NCBI GenBank assembly: GCA_032768795.1
Contig: CP136492.1
Location: 1,922,001-1,986,000, forward strand
DNA from: Tremella fuciformis
Lineage: Eukaryota; Basidiomycota; Tremellomycetes; Tremellales; Tremellaceae
DNA: 64,000 nt
Direction: 5' to 3'
Positions 1-11,405 of this stretch are shown piece by piece. Every line of letters starts with the position of its first letter. Positions within the stretch are counted from its first letter, which is position 1. The position numbers were made by a program, and so were the translations under genes. The notes under the pieces were generated by a model. The model searched no databases. It saw only the letters and a list, made by a program, of their open reading frames with translations, and was not told the origin of the DNA.

Positions 1-1
1 T

Positions 2-1790
<1,789 letters not shown>

Positions 1791-3002
1791 AGCCTTGCCT
1801 ATACAGTGCACTTTCCTAGCACCTCGATGTTGTATCGTCCATTGCACTTTTCCCCCAGAGTTGTTCTTCGCCCGCCCAGCCGCAGGCTGTCTCTGAACCT
1901 CGAGACGGAGGTCTTGGCAGTTCAGTCGAGTTGTGAAAGAAGCTGATGACGGGAAAGAATCGAAAGGGGAAGGAAGGTGGACGAGATGTTATATCAGCGA
2001 GTGCTGATGATTCACCGCCAGCCTTCCTTCCTTGTCCGACTAGTCGAGTGCAGAGGAACGCGTGGGTCTGCTGTGTAGGCGCATGATCGCGGTCCAACCA
2101 CAGCCGCACCCAGTGGGACATTTTGCCCCAGGGAATGTACGTACAACATGACTTTGGACTTGGCTTTGAAGGAGTCTTCTTCACCTGAGCATCCCCTCTT
2201 GCAATTTTCCCTGTATATTGAATCCTTCAACAGTCTGACTGACAGGGCTTTGGGGGAAGTCTCTCGCTACTATGGCCCAGCAAGCAGTCATATCTACCCA
2301 TCACCCTGTCGGATGATGTCATGACGACCGCCTTCTCTGTCCAGAGCCCGACGGGCAAGCGCGGGGCTTGTTGAACTTGGTAGGGATGAACGAGGTGGGT
2401 GAGGAGCTTGAGGAGGGACTCGCTGAGCTTGAAGAGGTGAAAGAGGTGAGTGGGTTGAGTGAGGGGTGCGGCAAGAGACTTGCTAAAGTTGGCGAGTAGG
2501 TAGGCAAACTTGACAAGCAAGAGCGAGTTGAGAGAGCTAGGTGAGGAACTTGGCAAGGGACTCGGTGTTGCTTGCAAGCCAAGCAATGGGACAGAGCAGG
2601 CAATCTAAGTATCCGTTGTCCCTTGGTGAGCTTGGCAAGTGATGTGTTGAATCAACGAGTCCGAGCTCCGTCTCCCACGTGGCTTCCATGTGCTTCCACT
2701 ATGTCCGTCGTGACATCAATACAGCAGTCTGGCATTGACATGCTGGCAGCCTATCGAAGACAAAGAGCCTTAGCACGGGCTTTGATTACTGAATGAGGCT
2801 TGGGATGGAGAGGGAGTCAGGGATGGACACATCATGCATGCGCCTACACCCAACAATTGGGAGAAGACTACGGGAAGAATTGCCGGCCCAATCTCCTAAG
2901 TATCCATTGTCCCTTGGTGAGCTTGGTGAGTGATGCATTGAATCAAGAAGTCCGAGCTCCGTCTCCCTGCATGGCCACCATATGCTCCCACTACGCCCGT
3001 CG
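1791..3002. other. Gene-poor flank between prp22 and the transposon nest
   Basis: I recognise no gene in this stretch; the short open frames on either strand resemble nothing I know and have no shared codon pattern. It holds a purine-rich, GAG-repetitive stretch at about 2388-2470 and a two-copy direct repeat, listed separately. The prp22 terminator and polyadenylation site should lie in its first few hundred bases, but I see no decisive signal. Confidence 0.6.
2602..2715. repeat. Direct repeat, copy 1
   Basis: About 114 bp beginning AATCTAAGTATCC and ending CCGTCGTGACA. It recurs at 2890-3007 with roughly 80-85% identity by eye and one 3-bp gap. Its function is unknown; it may be a remnant of an older element or a local duplication. 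Confidence 0.75.
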
Positions 3003-3007
3003 TGACA
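2890..3007. repeat. Direct repeat, copy 2
   Basis: Second copy of the repeat at 2602-2715. It runs directly into the start of the copia C1 3' LTR. Its last bases (TGACA) overlap the apparent LTR terminus, so the exact C1 boundary is uncertain by a few bases. Confidence 0.75.
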
Positions 3008-3320
3008 GATGCATAAGGGTACCCGCACGCCGTGCTTGGTTGTGACGTTTTGATCGCATCAGGATTTTCCTAATGAAGACGCCTTGATTGGTCCTCCCTC
3101 TTTATCCCGACTCACTTATCCTAATCGGTTCCTAATACCGATCAAAATGTCGCAACTGAGCACGGCGTGCGGGTACCCTTAAGAAGTGCATATAGAGAGT
3201 TTCCTGCTCACAGAGCAGGAAAAGCGATGCTATAGAGTTTCCTTATGTGATAGGAAAGGAGTAAACCGATGTGGCAGTGTGGCAGTGTGGCACAGATCAG
3301 TATTGCTCACAATTCTGACA
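3003..3320 (-). repeat. Copia C1 3' LTR, split by a MITE
   Basis: This is the minus-strand copia LTR, ending ATTCTGACA. It is 318 bp as it stands; removing the 164-bp MITE and one TA duplicate leaves 152 bp, the usual size of this family. It is degraded compared with the younger copies (for example TGACAGATG where others read TGTCGGATG). It belongs to the outermost and oldest copia of the nest. Confidence 0.75.
3016..3179. mobile_element. 164-bp MITE, TA target site, 41-bp terminal inverted repeats
   Basis: The terminal inverted repeats are 3016-3056 and 3139-3179, both beginning AGGGTACCCGCACGCCGTGC, with 4 mismatches in 41 bp. TA flanks both sides (3014-3015 and 3180-3181). It has no coding capacity. 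TA duplication with long inverted repeats suggests a non-autonomous Tc1/mariner-like element. The insertion splits the copia C1 LTR within GAATAAGAAG. Confidence 0.85.
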
Positions 3321-3505
3321 CTCCCACTGAATCTGATCTTTGCTGAACTCCAAGCAGATCCCTCAGCCTCTTGAATACCTCTGCTGGGAGCGCCTTGGTG
3401 AGGAGATCTGCCATGTTCTCAGCTGATGGGACATGTGATAGAGTCACTGTGTTGTCCTCCACCTTCTCCCTGACAAACTTGTGTCTCATGTCAATGTGCT
3501 TTGAC

Positions 3506-4210
3506 TGTTATGACCCTGCAACTCGGCTCATAACACAAACGACACATCAGCCACAGTCGATACTTGTTCCACCGATCACCGACAAAACACTATACTATTT
3601 CCACCGACCCAAGCCACAGTCAGCACTTACCCTGGCAATCACCGACAAAACACTATACTATTTCCACCGACCCAGCCACAGTCACTACTTTTATCGGTGA
3701 TCTCAGTACTATTATCGGTGACCTTCCCTTAAGTCAATACTTTTATCGGTGACCTTCCCTGGAGTCAGTACTTTTCCCGGTGACCTGGCTCACCGACCTC
3801 AAGCCCCCTTACCATTCCGAGTAATTCAGTACAAGCCACTGCAGCGAGGAGAATCACTTGCAGTCGAGGAATATCGAGTGTTAGGAAAACTTTCATGCGG
3901 AATGGGTGGCAAATAGCCTTTGGCGTAGAGGGGTCTGAGGTCTATATAAGGAGGCCCGTTTCTGGCCTAGAGATCTCCTCTTCAGAGATCGATTCTTGTA
4001 GTTACTTCTCATAGCTTTCTTGCACTCGAGTCTGCTTCCTTGCGCACCCAGCCTCGAGCGCCCATCGACTTCGACATTTGACATTCGACTTCGAACTTCA
4101 ACCTTCTACCCTCAATCGTCCGGTACGTCCCAGATTGTATTTCCCCTTACCTCTGTGTGCGTATCACCTGTCCGCCTACCTTGGCTAGCTACCAAGGCCA
4201 GGTCGTAACA
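3506..4210 (+). repeat. Solo gypsy LTR (gypsy A-related)
   Basis: A 705-bp sequence starting TGTTATGACC and ending GGTCGTAACA, flanked by TTTGAC on both sides (3500-3505 and 4211-4216). It sits inside copia C1 with no internal region, so the element was lost by LTR-LTR recombination. It shares with the gypsy A LTR the repeated CTTTTATCGGTGA units, the CTATATAAGGAGG TATA region (about 3942) and the GAGGAGAATC block. It is longer because the U3 repeat units are expanded. The target duplication is 5 or 6 bp depending on where the LTR end is drawn. Confidence 0.85.
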
Positions 4211-4395
4211 TTTGACTTGTCATGGTTGACTGCGTTCTTTGACAAGGCAATTGCTCCATTGTTGTCATTTAGAATTGGCAATGGCTCCTCCAAACCAAGC
4301 TGGAGATCACCGAGAAGTTGCCTGAGCCAAATGGCTTGTCTGGTCGCTTCAGAAGAGGCCATGAGCTCTGCTTCTGTGGTAGAAAGCGCCACTGT

Positions 4396-4937
4396 TGTCA
4401 CGCTGGGGTCGGATGTACGAGGAGTGACCTTGAGGGTTGAGGGGTAGTCTCTGACTTGTCTGAGCGGGAGTGACTGAGGGTACTGAGGTTGTTGGGTTGG
4501 AACCAACTGTGTGACTTTGTACAAGGAAGTACAAGATACATCGCTGAAGAAGAAAAGCAATGTCAAACGAACTACAGGGTTTATATAGTCTACCTAGAGA
4601 AAATTACCTATATCACTGATATAGGTTTGCCCGAAATCTCTATCTATTCTCATCATATCTCTCATATTTGCACGCTCTGCTCTGATGCCTTGTGATCTCC
4701 TATTCTCCTATATTCTCTTGTATTCTCATGCTCTAGCAATGAGAATATAGGATATTCTCTATGAGATATACTAGTTCTCAGTGAGAGTATGCTAGTTCTC
4801 TGTGAGAGTATGCTAGTTCTCTGTGAGAGTATGCTAGTTCTCTATGAGATATACTAGTTCTCAGTGAGAGTATGCTAGTTCTCTGTGAGAATATGCTAGT
4901 TCTCTGTGAGAATATGCTTTTATTGCGAGTCATGACA
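4396..4937 (-). repeat. Gypsy B 3' LTR
   Basis: 542 bp. Read on the minus strand it starts TGTCATGACTCGC and ends CCAGCGTGACA. It contains a TATA sequence on the minus strand (about 4582-4588) and the 21-bp tandem repeats. A purine-rich tract (AGAGAGGGAGCTCC) lies between the pol stop and this LTR. Confidence 0.93.
4761..4918. repeat. 21-bp tandem repeats in the gypsy B U3
   Basis: About 7.5 units of a 21-bp sequence with core CTAGTTCTCTGTGAGAGTATG and small variants. Each unit is partly self-complementary (TTCTC...GAGA). The same array is at about 10367-10524 in the other LTR. It lies upstream of the TATA box in the sense direction, so an enhancer-like role is possible; that is inference. 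Confidence 0.85.
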
Positions 4938-4949
4938 GGAGCTCCCTCT

Positions 4950-7900
4950 CTAAGGGCGAAGTCCTCTGAGCCTGGATGATCTGCGTTCAGATCTTTTGGT
5001 GTTTGTTTGAGTTGAAGTCTGGTGGCGTGCTCTGGTTGGAGGGAAATGGTGTTGAGGATCCTTGAGGTGTTGTCGATGAAATTTGTTGTAGGCCGTGGCG
5101 TCATGGACATTTTCCCATGGTTCCCACGAATTGTGGGCGCTTGAGTAGTCTTTCCAGCTGACAAGGTAGTCATAGCCATTGTCTGAGCTGATTCGAGAGT
5201 CAAGGATTCTGTCGATGATGTATTCTTCTTGTCCATTGACTTCAATGCGTGGTGGTGGATCCTGTGGTTGCTGAGGGTGTCCGTGGCGCATTGGCTCCAG
5301 AAGGTTGACGTGGAAGACTGGGTGAATGTTCATGGATGGTGGGAGGTCCAACTTGAAGGCGAGAGGAGAGGATGTGGCCTCAATGATCTTGAACGGTCCA
5401 AGCATCCTTTGGTCGAGCTTGAGTGAGGGTCGAAGTGTTTGTATGTTCCTTCGATTCAGGAAGACCTGGTCTCCTACTTTGAAGAGTGGTTGATCCTTGG
5501 CCTGGATTTCTTTGATTTTTCGATTATAGAATTTGGTGTAATGCTCTTGGGCGGCCTTGATATTATCGGAGAGCTGTTGGTGCAAGGAGTGTAACTTTTC
5601 GAGGTGTGTCTGTGCTGCAGGAACCAATGATGTTGGAGGTGTTGTGGGATCATTTGGGTGGTACCCATAGTTGGCTTCGAAAGGAGTGAACTTGGTTTTG
5701 TAGCTGTATTCTGCCAGGTCCAAAAGGGATGACCAGTTGGCTTGGTCATAGTCACAAAATGACCAAAGGTAGTGCTCCAGAACTTGATTGACTCGTTCTG
5801 TTTGTCCATCTGATTGTGGATGAAAGGCCGTAGAGAAGTTTGGTGTAATGCCTAGTCCTTTGACAAATGATTTCCAGAATTGCGAGTTGAAGATTGATCC
5901 ACGGTCGGAAACGATGTTGTGTGGAAGTCCATGAAGTCTCCAAATGTTTTGTCGGAACATTGTTGCTAAGTTGGGCGCATCGAAGCCGTCTTCTTTGAAT
6001 GGGACAAAGTGGGCTTGTTTGGTGAAGCGGTCAACAAAGACCATAATTGAGTCGTAACCTCTTGATAACGGGAGCTTGACAATAGCATCCATAGAGATTG
6101 AGTGCCAAGGTTTGCTGGGTACTGGAAGCGGCTGAAGAGGTCCATAGGATTTGTGTCGAGGTATTTTGTTCCGTGCACAAGTGTGACATCCGTCCACATA
6201 GGTGTTGGTGAACTGTTGCATGCCAGGGAAGTAGTAGTGTCGAGCTAGAAGTTGATATGTCTTTTGTTGTCCAAAATGTCCTGCGGTAGGGGTGTTGTGA
6301 CACTGGTGAAGTAGGTCGATTTTGAGATCCTGATTGTCTGGGATGTAGACCTTTTGTTGGTATCGGATAATGTTGTTGTCAAGGCTGAACTCTTTGATTT
6401 TTTCTTGGAGTGTGCTGGGAATAGGTCGATCTGGATGACGCAGATAAGGCAAAAGCTCTTTAAGGATGGGGTCCTCAGGCTGAAGTTGCTCTATCTTAGT
6501 CATCAAGTCGGATTTTACTGGGATGTTGGGCGTATTGGTAGGTGTGAGGGCTCCAATGACGAATTGCCCGGGTTTGAGGAGCGTATGTGGAGGTGCGTCT
6601 GCAGCTCTACTCCCCCCTTGAAGGTCTGACCTCCTGGTCAGGGCATCTGGTTTGCCCATCTTTTCTCCAGGTCGGTAGTGTATCTTGAAATTGAAGTTGG
6701 CTAAGAGTTCTGCCCAACGAGCTTGTCGTCTGTTCAGCACCTTGGAGGTGGTGAAATATTCGAGGTTCTTGTGATCGGTATAGACTGTGATTTCTTTTGC
6801 TCCTTCTAGGTATGGCCGCCAGTGTTTAAATGCTTCTACGATAGCAAGCATTTCTTTGTCGTAGATCTCGTAGTTGAGTTCGGCCGGTTGGAGTTTTCGA
6901 GAGTAATAGGCAATTGGGTGAAGTTGCTTCCCATCTATGTCGGAATGTGAGAGGACACCTGCAAGAGCAAAGTCTGAGGCGTCTGTCTCCATGATGATTG
7001 GCTTTCCAGGTTGAAAGTGTTGAAGTATCGGGGCACTGGTGAAAGAGTGCTTGAGTGTATCAAAGGCGGATTGTTGTTTGTCTCCCCACACAAAGTCGAC
7101 TCCCTTGCGCAGGAGGTGTGTGAGTGGTGATGTGACCTTGGAGTATGCGCTTATGAACCGTCGATAGAAATTGGCAAAGCCAAGGAAGACTTGAACATCA
7201 TGTACCGATTGTGGTGGTGGCCAGTTGGTGACAGCTTCAACTTTCTGAGGGTCCATTCTGATCCCTTTGTCTGAGACAAGGTAACCGAGGAAATCAACCT
7301 CGTGTTTGAAGAAGGTGCACTTTTCTGCCTTTGCCCAAAGATGGTGTTCTTGCAATCGTTTCAAGACTTGTTTGACATGGGTAATGTGGTCGTCCTTTGA
7401 CTTGCTGAAGATGAGGATGTCGTCCAGGTAGACAATGACAAAGACATCCAAAAAGTCTCGAAGGACATCATTGATGAGATTCTGCAATGATGCGGGCGCA
7501 TTTGTTAGCCCAAAAGGCATCACAAGGTATTCGTAGTGTCCATAGCGGGTGCGAAATGCTGTTTTCCATTCATCGCCTTTGGCAATGCGGACAAGGTTGT
7601 ATGCAGCACGTAAGTCAATCTTGCTGAACCATGAGGCTCCTTGAAGGCGATCGAGTGATTCTTGAATTAACGGGAGTGGATATCGGTTTTTCCGAGTAAT
7701 GCTATTGAGTTGCCGGTAGTCGACACATAATCTGAGGGATCCGTCTGGTTTCTTGACAAAGAGGATGGGTGAACCAGCGGGGCTTGAACTTGGTCGGATA
7801 AATCCTTTCTTGAGGTTCTCCTTGAGGTATTCGTCCAAAGCTTTGAGCTCGACCTCTGACAGACTGTAGATCGGGCCAAACTTGGGTTGGGCATTGCCCT

Positions 7901-8843
7901 CAAGTGTTATGGCGTGATCATAAGGTCCGTGGTCTGGTAGCTTGTCGGAGTTGGATTTGTTGAATACTTCAAGGTGATCATGGAATTCTGAGGGAATGAT
8001 CTCCTTGAGTTGCTGTGAGTTGAGATCCGGGATGTCGTCATTGTCCTGTGCTGGTGGTGGATCAATGAGACCTGAGACTTGAGCCGTAGTTGTGACTCCG
8101 TAGATTGTTGCTCTCTTCACAGCTGTCCTGAATGCTGCAGCGCTGATGAGGGAGATCTTGATAGGTGACTGGGTTGGTGCGATGTTGATCGAAGAGGATG
8201 TCTCTTGTGTTGAGATTCCGTGTGTGTTTGGCGTACCTGAAGCGGTGTTGCTAGGCAGGTTACCGGCGCGCTTTCTTGAAATACTAAGTGACTGAAGAGC
8301 AGAATCTGCCCCCTCAGGTTTGTCAGACCTGATGCACTGCTCCAGGCAGTACTTGGAGGAGAAATTGATGGTCTGACTGGACCAATCAATGCTTGGGTTG
8401 TGCTGAAGTAGCCATGGGAGCCCTAGTAGAATAGGGTATGGGCCAAGAGCTGTGATGTCAAGGGAGATTGTCTCCTCATGACCTGGAAGGCAAAGTTTGA
8501 TGGGTGCTGTGTAATGCGTGATGGCACCAGATGAAATGGGTCGGCCATCAATGACATTGAGTTTGAGTGGTGTGTCCTTGGGGAGTTGAGGAATGATAGT
8601 GCGGTTGAGAAAGCGCCGGTTGATGAAGCTTGTTGTTGCTCCAGAATCAATGAGGGCGTATGTCTTGTATGTCGTGTTGTTGTATGCCACTGTGAGTGGC
8701 AGGCAGAGATGATGTTCTGGAGTTGCTGGGAGTGTTGACGGTAGCGTTGAAGCGATGATCAAAGGTTGTAGAGGATGTACCAAGTGGGTTTGCCCTGAAG
8801 AGAGCCCCAGAGACGGGGGCATGCTTAGGCCTGGGGCTTGGAG
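4950..8843 (-). CDS. pol: Gypsy B Pol (PR-RT-RNaseH-IN-chromodomain)
   Basis: Expressed as a Gag-Pol fusion after a -1 shift: the first codon after the slip starts at 8843 and the stop is at 4950-4952. Domains in order: aspartic protease (LIDSGATTSFIN), RT (LCVDYRQLNSI, FVIVYLDDILIF), RNase H (METDASDFALAGVL, YTDHKNLEYF), H2C2 zinc finger and DDE integrase (MDAIVKLP, IVSDRGS, HPQSDGQTERVN), and a C-terminal chromodomain (YIIDRILDSR...YLVSWKDYSSAHNSWEPWENV). The chromodomain marks the chromovirus clade and in the family steers integration to chromatin. Compared with gypsy A it lacks six residues after SY in the integrase (SYKTKF versus SYNNSVHSSTKF), an in-frame 18-nt deletion that may impair it. 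Confidence 0.93.
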   Translation of the reverse strand, partial: LQAPGLSMPPSLGLSSGQTHLVHPLQPLIIASTLPSTLPATPEHHLCLPLTVAYNNTTYKTYALIDSGATTSFINRRFLNRTIIPQLPKDTPLKLNVIDGRPISSGAITHYTAPIKLCLPGHEETISLDITALGPYPILLGLPWLLQHNPSIDWSSQTINFSSKYCLEQCIRSDKPEGADSALQSLSISRKRAGNLPSNTASGTPNTHGISTQETSSSINIAPTQSPIKISLISAAAFRTAVKRATIYGVTTTAQVSGLIDPPPAQDNDDIPDLNSQQLKEIIPSEFHDHLEVFNKSNSDKLPDHGPYDHAITLEGNAQPKFGPIYSLSEVELKALDEYLKENLKKGFIRPSSSPAGSPILFVKKPDGSLRLCVDYRQLNSITRKNRYPLPLIQESLDRLQGASWFSKIDLRAAYNLVRIAKGDEWKTAFRTRYGHYEYLVMPFGLTNAPASLQNLINDVLRDFLDVFVIVYLDDILIFSKSKDDHITHVKQVLKRLQEHHLWAKAEKCTFFKHEVDFLGYLVSDKGIRMDPQKVEAVTNWPPPQSVHDVQVFLGFANFYRRFISAYSKVTSPLTHLLRKGVDFVWGDKQQSAFDTLKHSFTSAPILQHFQPGKPIIMETDASDFALAGVLSHSDIDGKQLHPIAYYSRKLQPAELNYEIYDKEMLAIVEAFKHWRPYLEGAKEITVYTDHKNLEYFTTSKVLNRRQARWAELLANFNFKIHYRPGEKMGKPDALTRRSDLQGGSRAADAPPHTLLKPGQFVIGALTPTNTPNIPVKSDLMTKIEQLQPEDPILKELLPYLRHPDRPIPSTLQEKIKEFSLDNNIIRYQQKVYIPDNQDLKIDLLHQCHNTPTAGHFGQQKTYQLLARHYYFPGMQQFTNTYVDGCHTCARNKIPRHKSYGPLQPLPVPSKPWHSISMDAIVKLPLSRGYDSIMVFVDRFTKQAHFVPFKEDGFDAPNLATMFRQNIWRLHGLPHNIVSDRGSIFNSQFWKSFVKGLGITPNFSTAFHPQSDGQTERVNQVLEHYLWSFCDYDQANWSSLLDLAEYSYKTKFTPFEANYGYHPNDPTTPPTSLVPAAQTHLEKLHSLHQQLSDNIKAAQEHYTKFYNRKIKEIQAKDQPLFKVGDQVFLNRRNIQTLRPSLKLDQRMLGPFKIIEATSSPLAFKLDLPPSMNIHPVFHVNLLEPMRHGHPQQPQDPPPRIEVNGQEEYIIDRILDSRISSDNGYDYLVSWKDYSSAHNSWEPWENVHDATAYNKFHRQHLKDPQHHFPPTRARHQTSTQTNTKRSERRSSRLRGLRP

Positions 8844-8849
8844 TTTTTT
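8803..8849 (-). promoter_or_regulatory. -1 ribosomal frameshift signal, gypsy B
   Basis: On the minus strand the heptamer A AAA AAC (8849-8843) sits exactly in gag phase (TCA AAA AAC). Four bases downstream an 8-bp hairpin begins: AGCCCCAG (8838-8831) pairs with CTGGGGCT (8810-8803). Gag stops at 8827-8825, inside the hairpin, and pol is open in the -1 frame. Gypsy A has the same arrangement. Confidence 0.85.
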
Positions 8850-9862
8850 GACTTGTTGTCCGCTGTAGTAGCATTGATCTGGGCGGATTGCTGGCGCTTG
8901 CGTTGAGACAAGCGGCATTCAAAGGCTTTGTGACCAGGTTTGCCACAGTACATGCAAAGATTTTCCTTGATGCGTCGATCACGTTCGGCTTGGGTGAGTG
9001 GTCCAAAGGGTTGTCGGGCTTGAGTTGCATCGATTTCCATGGGTGTTGGAGTGAATGTTGAGACTGTGGTGGCACGAGGTGTAAAAGCGGTGTTGGGCCT
9101 AGTAGCTGGGGTGACACGGTTGCCGGTGGTGACTGCAGACATGGGGCGCTGAGCCACTCCTTGAAAGCGCTGAGACAGCATTTGCGAACGTATGTTGCTG
9201 CTTGTACGTCGTCGCTGGTAAAGCAAGTCGTCATACTCAATTGCTGCTGTGACCATGGCTTCATAATCCCTGAACTTGCTTGGAGCAAGAAGTCGATCCT
9301 TGACATCATCTTTGAGTCCATCAAAGAAGTTCTGTTTCTTGGTCTCATCATTCCAGTGCACATAGGCGGCATGGTGCTGGAACTCTGTTGCATAGAGGCT
9401 TGCTGAACCGGTTTGGCGAAGGTTGCGGAGCTTGAAGCGTGATGTCTCGGCAAGGTTGGCGTCTCCAAAGTATTTCTTGAACTCAATTTGAAAGTCGTCC
9501 CATACGTGAAGCCAGGTGGGCTGGTCCTCTGCCTCCATACCAAGGTAAGGCAGGACCCATCGATAAGCTTCGTCCTTGAGAAGGTTGGTGGCAAAAGCGA
9601 TTCGAGTGACATCCGTAGAGTAGGTTCGAGGTTGAACTGCAAAGACCATATTGCACTTGGCCAGGAATTCCAAAGTCTGATCCTTACGGCCACTGAAGGG
9701 CGGTGGATGAGAGATCTTTGGCTCCTTGGCATGCTCAGGCCGGGTGGTAGTGTTGACTTGAAGGGCATTGATTTGGGCTTGGAGCTGAAGGATCATATCA
9801 TGTTGAGCTTGAAGTGCCTGCTCAGCATTGATCTGAGTGTTGGGTTCTGAGGTGGCGTCCAT
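8825..9862 (-). CDS. gag: Gypsy B Gag
   Basis: 345-aa capsid/nucleocapsid protein that packages the element RNA in cytoplasmic particles (known of the family). The start is placed at the Met at 9862, matching the gypsy A start, although the frame is open upstream to 9973. The N-terminal part has EQALQAQHDMILQLQAQINALQ (probable coiled coil), followed by a retrotransposon-gag domain (WLHVWDDFQIEFKKYFGD, RNLRQTGSASLYATEFQ). A CCHC zinc knuckle (CMYCGKPGHKAFEC) lies near the C terminus. The end of gag overlaps pol at the frameshift site. Confidence 0.92.
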   Translation of the reverse strand: MDATSEPNTQINAEQALQAQHDMILQLQAQINALQVNTTTRPEHAKEPKISHPPPFSGRKDQTLEFLAKCNMVFAVQPRTYSTDVTRIAFATNLLKDEAYRWVLPYLGMEAEDQPTWLHVWDDFQIEFKKYFGDANLAETSRFKLRNLRQTGSASLYATEFQHHAAYVHWNDETKKQNFFDGLKDDVKDRLLAPSKFRDYEAMVTAAIEYDDLLYQRRRTSSNIRSQMLSQRFQGVAQRPMSAVTTGNRVTPATRPNTAFTPRATTVSTFTPTPMEIDATQARQPFGPLTQAERDRRIKENLCMYCGKPGHKAFECRLSQRKRQQSAQINATTADNKSKNSKPQA

Positions 9863-9990
9863 TTTGTGGGTGGCAAAAGGGTGTGTGCGTTGTTGAGCAA
9901 GTGTTGAACAAGGGTAGTTGTCGGATTCCAAGGGAAGGGATATCAATGGTTGACAAGAGGAACAAGATGACAAGCAAGGACTACAAGGTG

Positions 9991-10001
9991 GCGATGTATA
10001 C
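9991..10001 (-). other. Self-complementary primer binding site, gypsy B
   Basis: Right after the 5' LTR there are two bases (GT on the minus strand), then ATACATCGC. This is the exact complement of GCGATGTAT in the same element's LTR (10142-10150), about 40 nt downstream of the TATA box. It implies priming by the folded-back 5' end of the transcript, as in Tf1. No tRNA-like TGG start is seen. Confidence 0.75.
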
Positions 10002-10543
10002 TGTCACGCTGGGGTCGGATGTACGAGGAGTGACCTTGAGGGTTGAGGGGTAGTCTCTGACTTGTCTGAGCGGGAGTGACTGAGGGTACTGAGGTTGTTG
10101 GGTTGGAACCAACTGTGTGACTTTGTACAAGGAAGTACAAGATACATCGCTGAAGAAGAAAAGCAATGTCAAACGAACTACAGGGTTTATATAGTCTACC
10201 TAGAGAAAATTACCTATATCACTGATATAGGTTTGCCCGAAATCTCTATCTATTCTCATCATATCTCTCATATTTGCACGCTCTGCTCTGATGCCTTGTG
10301 ATCTCCTATTCTCCTATATTCTCTTGTATTCTCATGCTCTAGCAATGAGAATATAGGATATTCTCTATGAGATATACTAGTTCTCAGTGAGAGTATGCTA
10401 GTTCTCTGTGAGAGTATGCTAGTTCTCTGTGAGAGTATGCTAGTTCTCTATGAGATATACTAGTTCTCAGTGAGAGTATGCTAGTTCTCTGTGAGAATAT
10501 GCTAGTTCTCTGTGAGAATATGCTTTTATTGCGAGTCATGACA
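10002..10543 (-). repeat. Gypsy B 5' LTR with promoter
   Basis: 542 bp, apparently identical to the 3' LTR at 4396-4937. On the minus strand a TATATA box at about 10194-10188 is followed about 40 nt downstream by GCGATGTAT (10150-10142). If priming is self-complementary, this marks the transcript 5' end. Confidence 0.9.
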
Positions 10544-11405
10544 ACTGTATTTTGTCGGCAACTTTTCCAGGCCACAACTCCACCATAGACCTTGAAGATG
10601 TAGCCTGTGGTCAATCTCCTGGTGTCTAGATCGCCTCCCCAGTCTGCATCTGCATAGCCCAGAGCAATTCTGTTTGAGTTCTCTTTGTTGAACATCAAAC
10701 AAAGGTCTGTGGTGCCTTTGATGTACCGAAGTAGATGTTTGTCCGCTTTCCAGTGCTCTGTGTTGTACTTGGAAATATATCTTGACAGCAGAGAAGCTGG
10801 AAAAGCGAGATCTGGTCTTGTGATTGTTGAGGCATAAAGAATGGCTCCCGCTGCTTGGGCATATGGGTAATGCTTTGCCTCCTCAAATTCGGTATCTGTG
10901 GCTGGAATGGGGCGAAAATTGGTAGGCAGAGTAGTTCTGGCTGGGTTGCAGTCACTCATACCAAACCGGTCCAAAATCAACTCCAAATAATGTTCTTGAC
11001 TCATGAACAGCTTGTTGTGAGTGCGATCCCGATGTATATTGAATCCCAAGAAGTAGGAGACTGGTCCTGAGTCCTTGCACTCAAATTCTGAGCTGAGGGC
11101 GATTTTGAAAGCGTCCAAATACGTCCTGTTGTTGCAAGCAATCAACTGATCATACACATAAACAGAGAGCATGAGGAAATTGCCATTTTCGGATTTGTAG
11201 TAAAGGCAGGGGTCTTCAGAGGTTGGTTTGAGGCCTTGAGACCGAAGCCAATTATCCAGAGCTTTGTTGAAGCATCTAGGAGATTGCTTGAGACCATAAA
11301 GCGATTTTCTAAGTCGCAAAATTTTGCCTGCAGGAATATTGGAGCCTTCTGGTGGTTCCATATATATCTCCTCTTCCAAATTGCCATTAGGAAAGCAGCA
11401 ATGAT

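Larger units (their letters stand above)
4396..10543 (-). mobile_element. Gypsy B: complete Ty3/gypsy chromovirus
   Basis: A 6148-bp element with two 542-bp LTRs that look identical, and the target duplication ACTGT at 4391-4395 and 10544-10548. It is inserted in the RNase H region of copia C1. Order on the minus strand: 5' LTR, self-complementary PBS, gag, -1 frameshift site, pol (PR, RT, RNase H, IN, chromodomain), purine tract, 3' LTR. Its coding region is closely related to gypsy A, but the LTR body is not. The open frames and identical LTRs indicate recent insertion. Confidence 0.93.
3328..11405 (-). pseudogene. Copia C1 Gag-Pol remnant (RT and RNase H part), interrupted
   Basis: Three pieces of one minus-strand copia reading frame: 3328-3505 (C-terminal RNase H tail, SHVPSAENMADLLTKAL), 4217-4395 (RNase H, TTEAELMASSEATRQ) and 10549-11405 (RT and start of RNase H). 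They are separated by a solo gypsy LTR and by gypsy B. The copy is decayed. The normal stop TGA has become TCA, so the frame runs into the LTR. The catalytic HVDD of the RT reads YVYD, losing one aspartate. The 5' side is cut at 11405 by insertion of copia C2, and the rest of C1 is expected beyond the right end of the window. Confidence 0.8.

Noticed and set aside
1816..2230. Minus-strand open frames next to prp22 as a possible host gene
   Set aside because: No recognisable motif, no good intron-exon pattern and overlapping frames of equal quality.
4761..4918. Regular short repeats resembling a CRISPR array
   Set aside because: The units are contiguous 21-bp tandem copies without spacers, duplicated in both gypsy B LTRs, in a eukaryotic genome.
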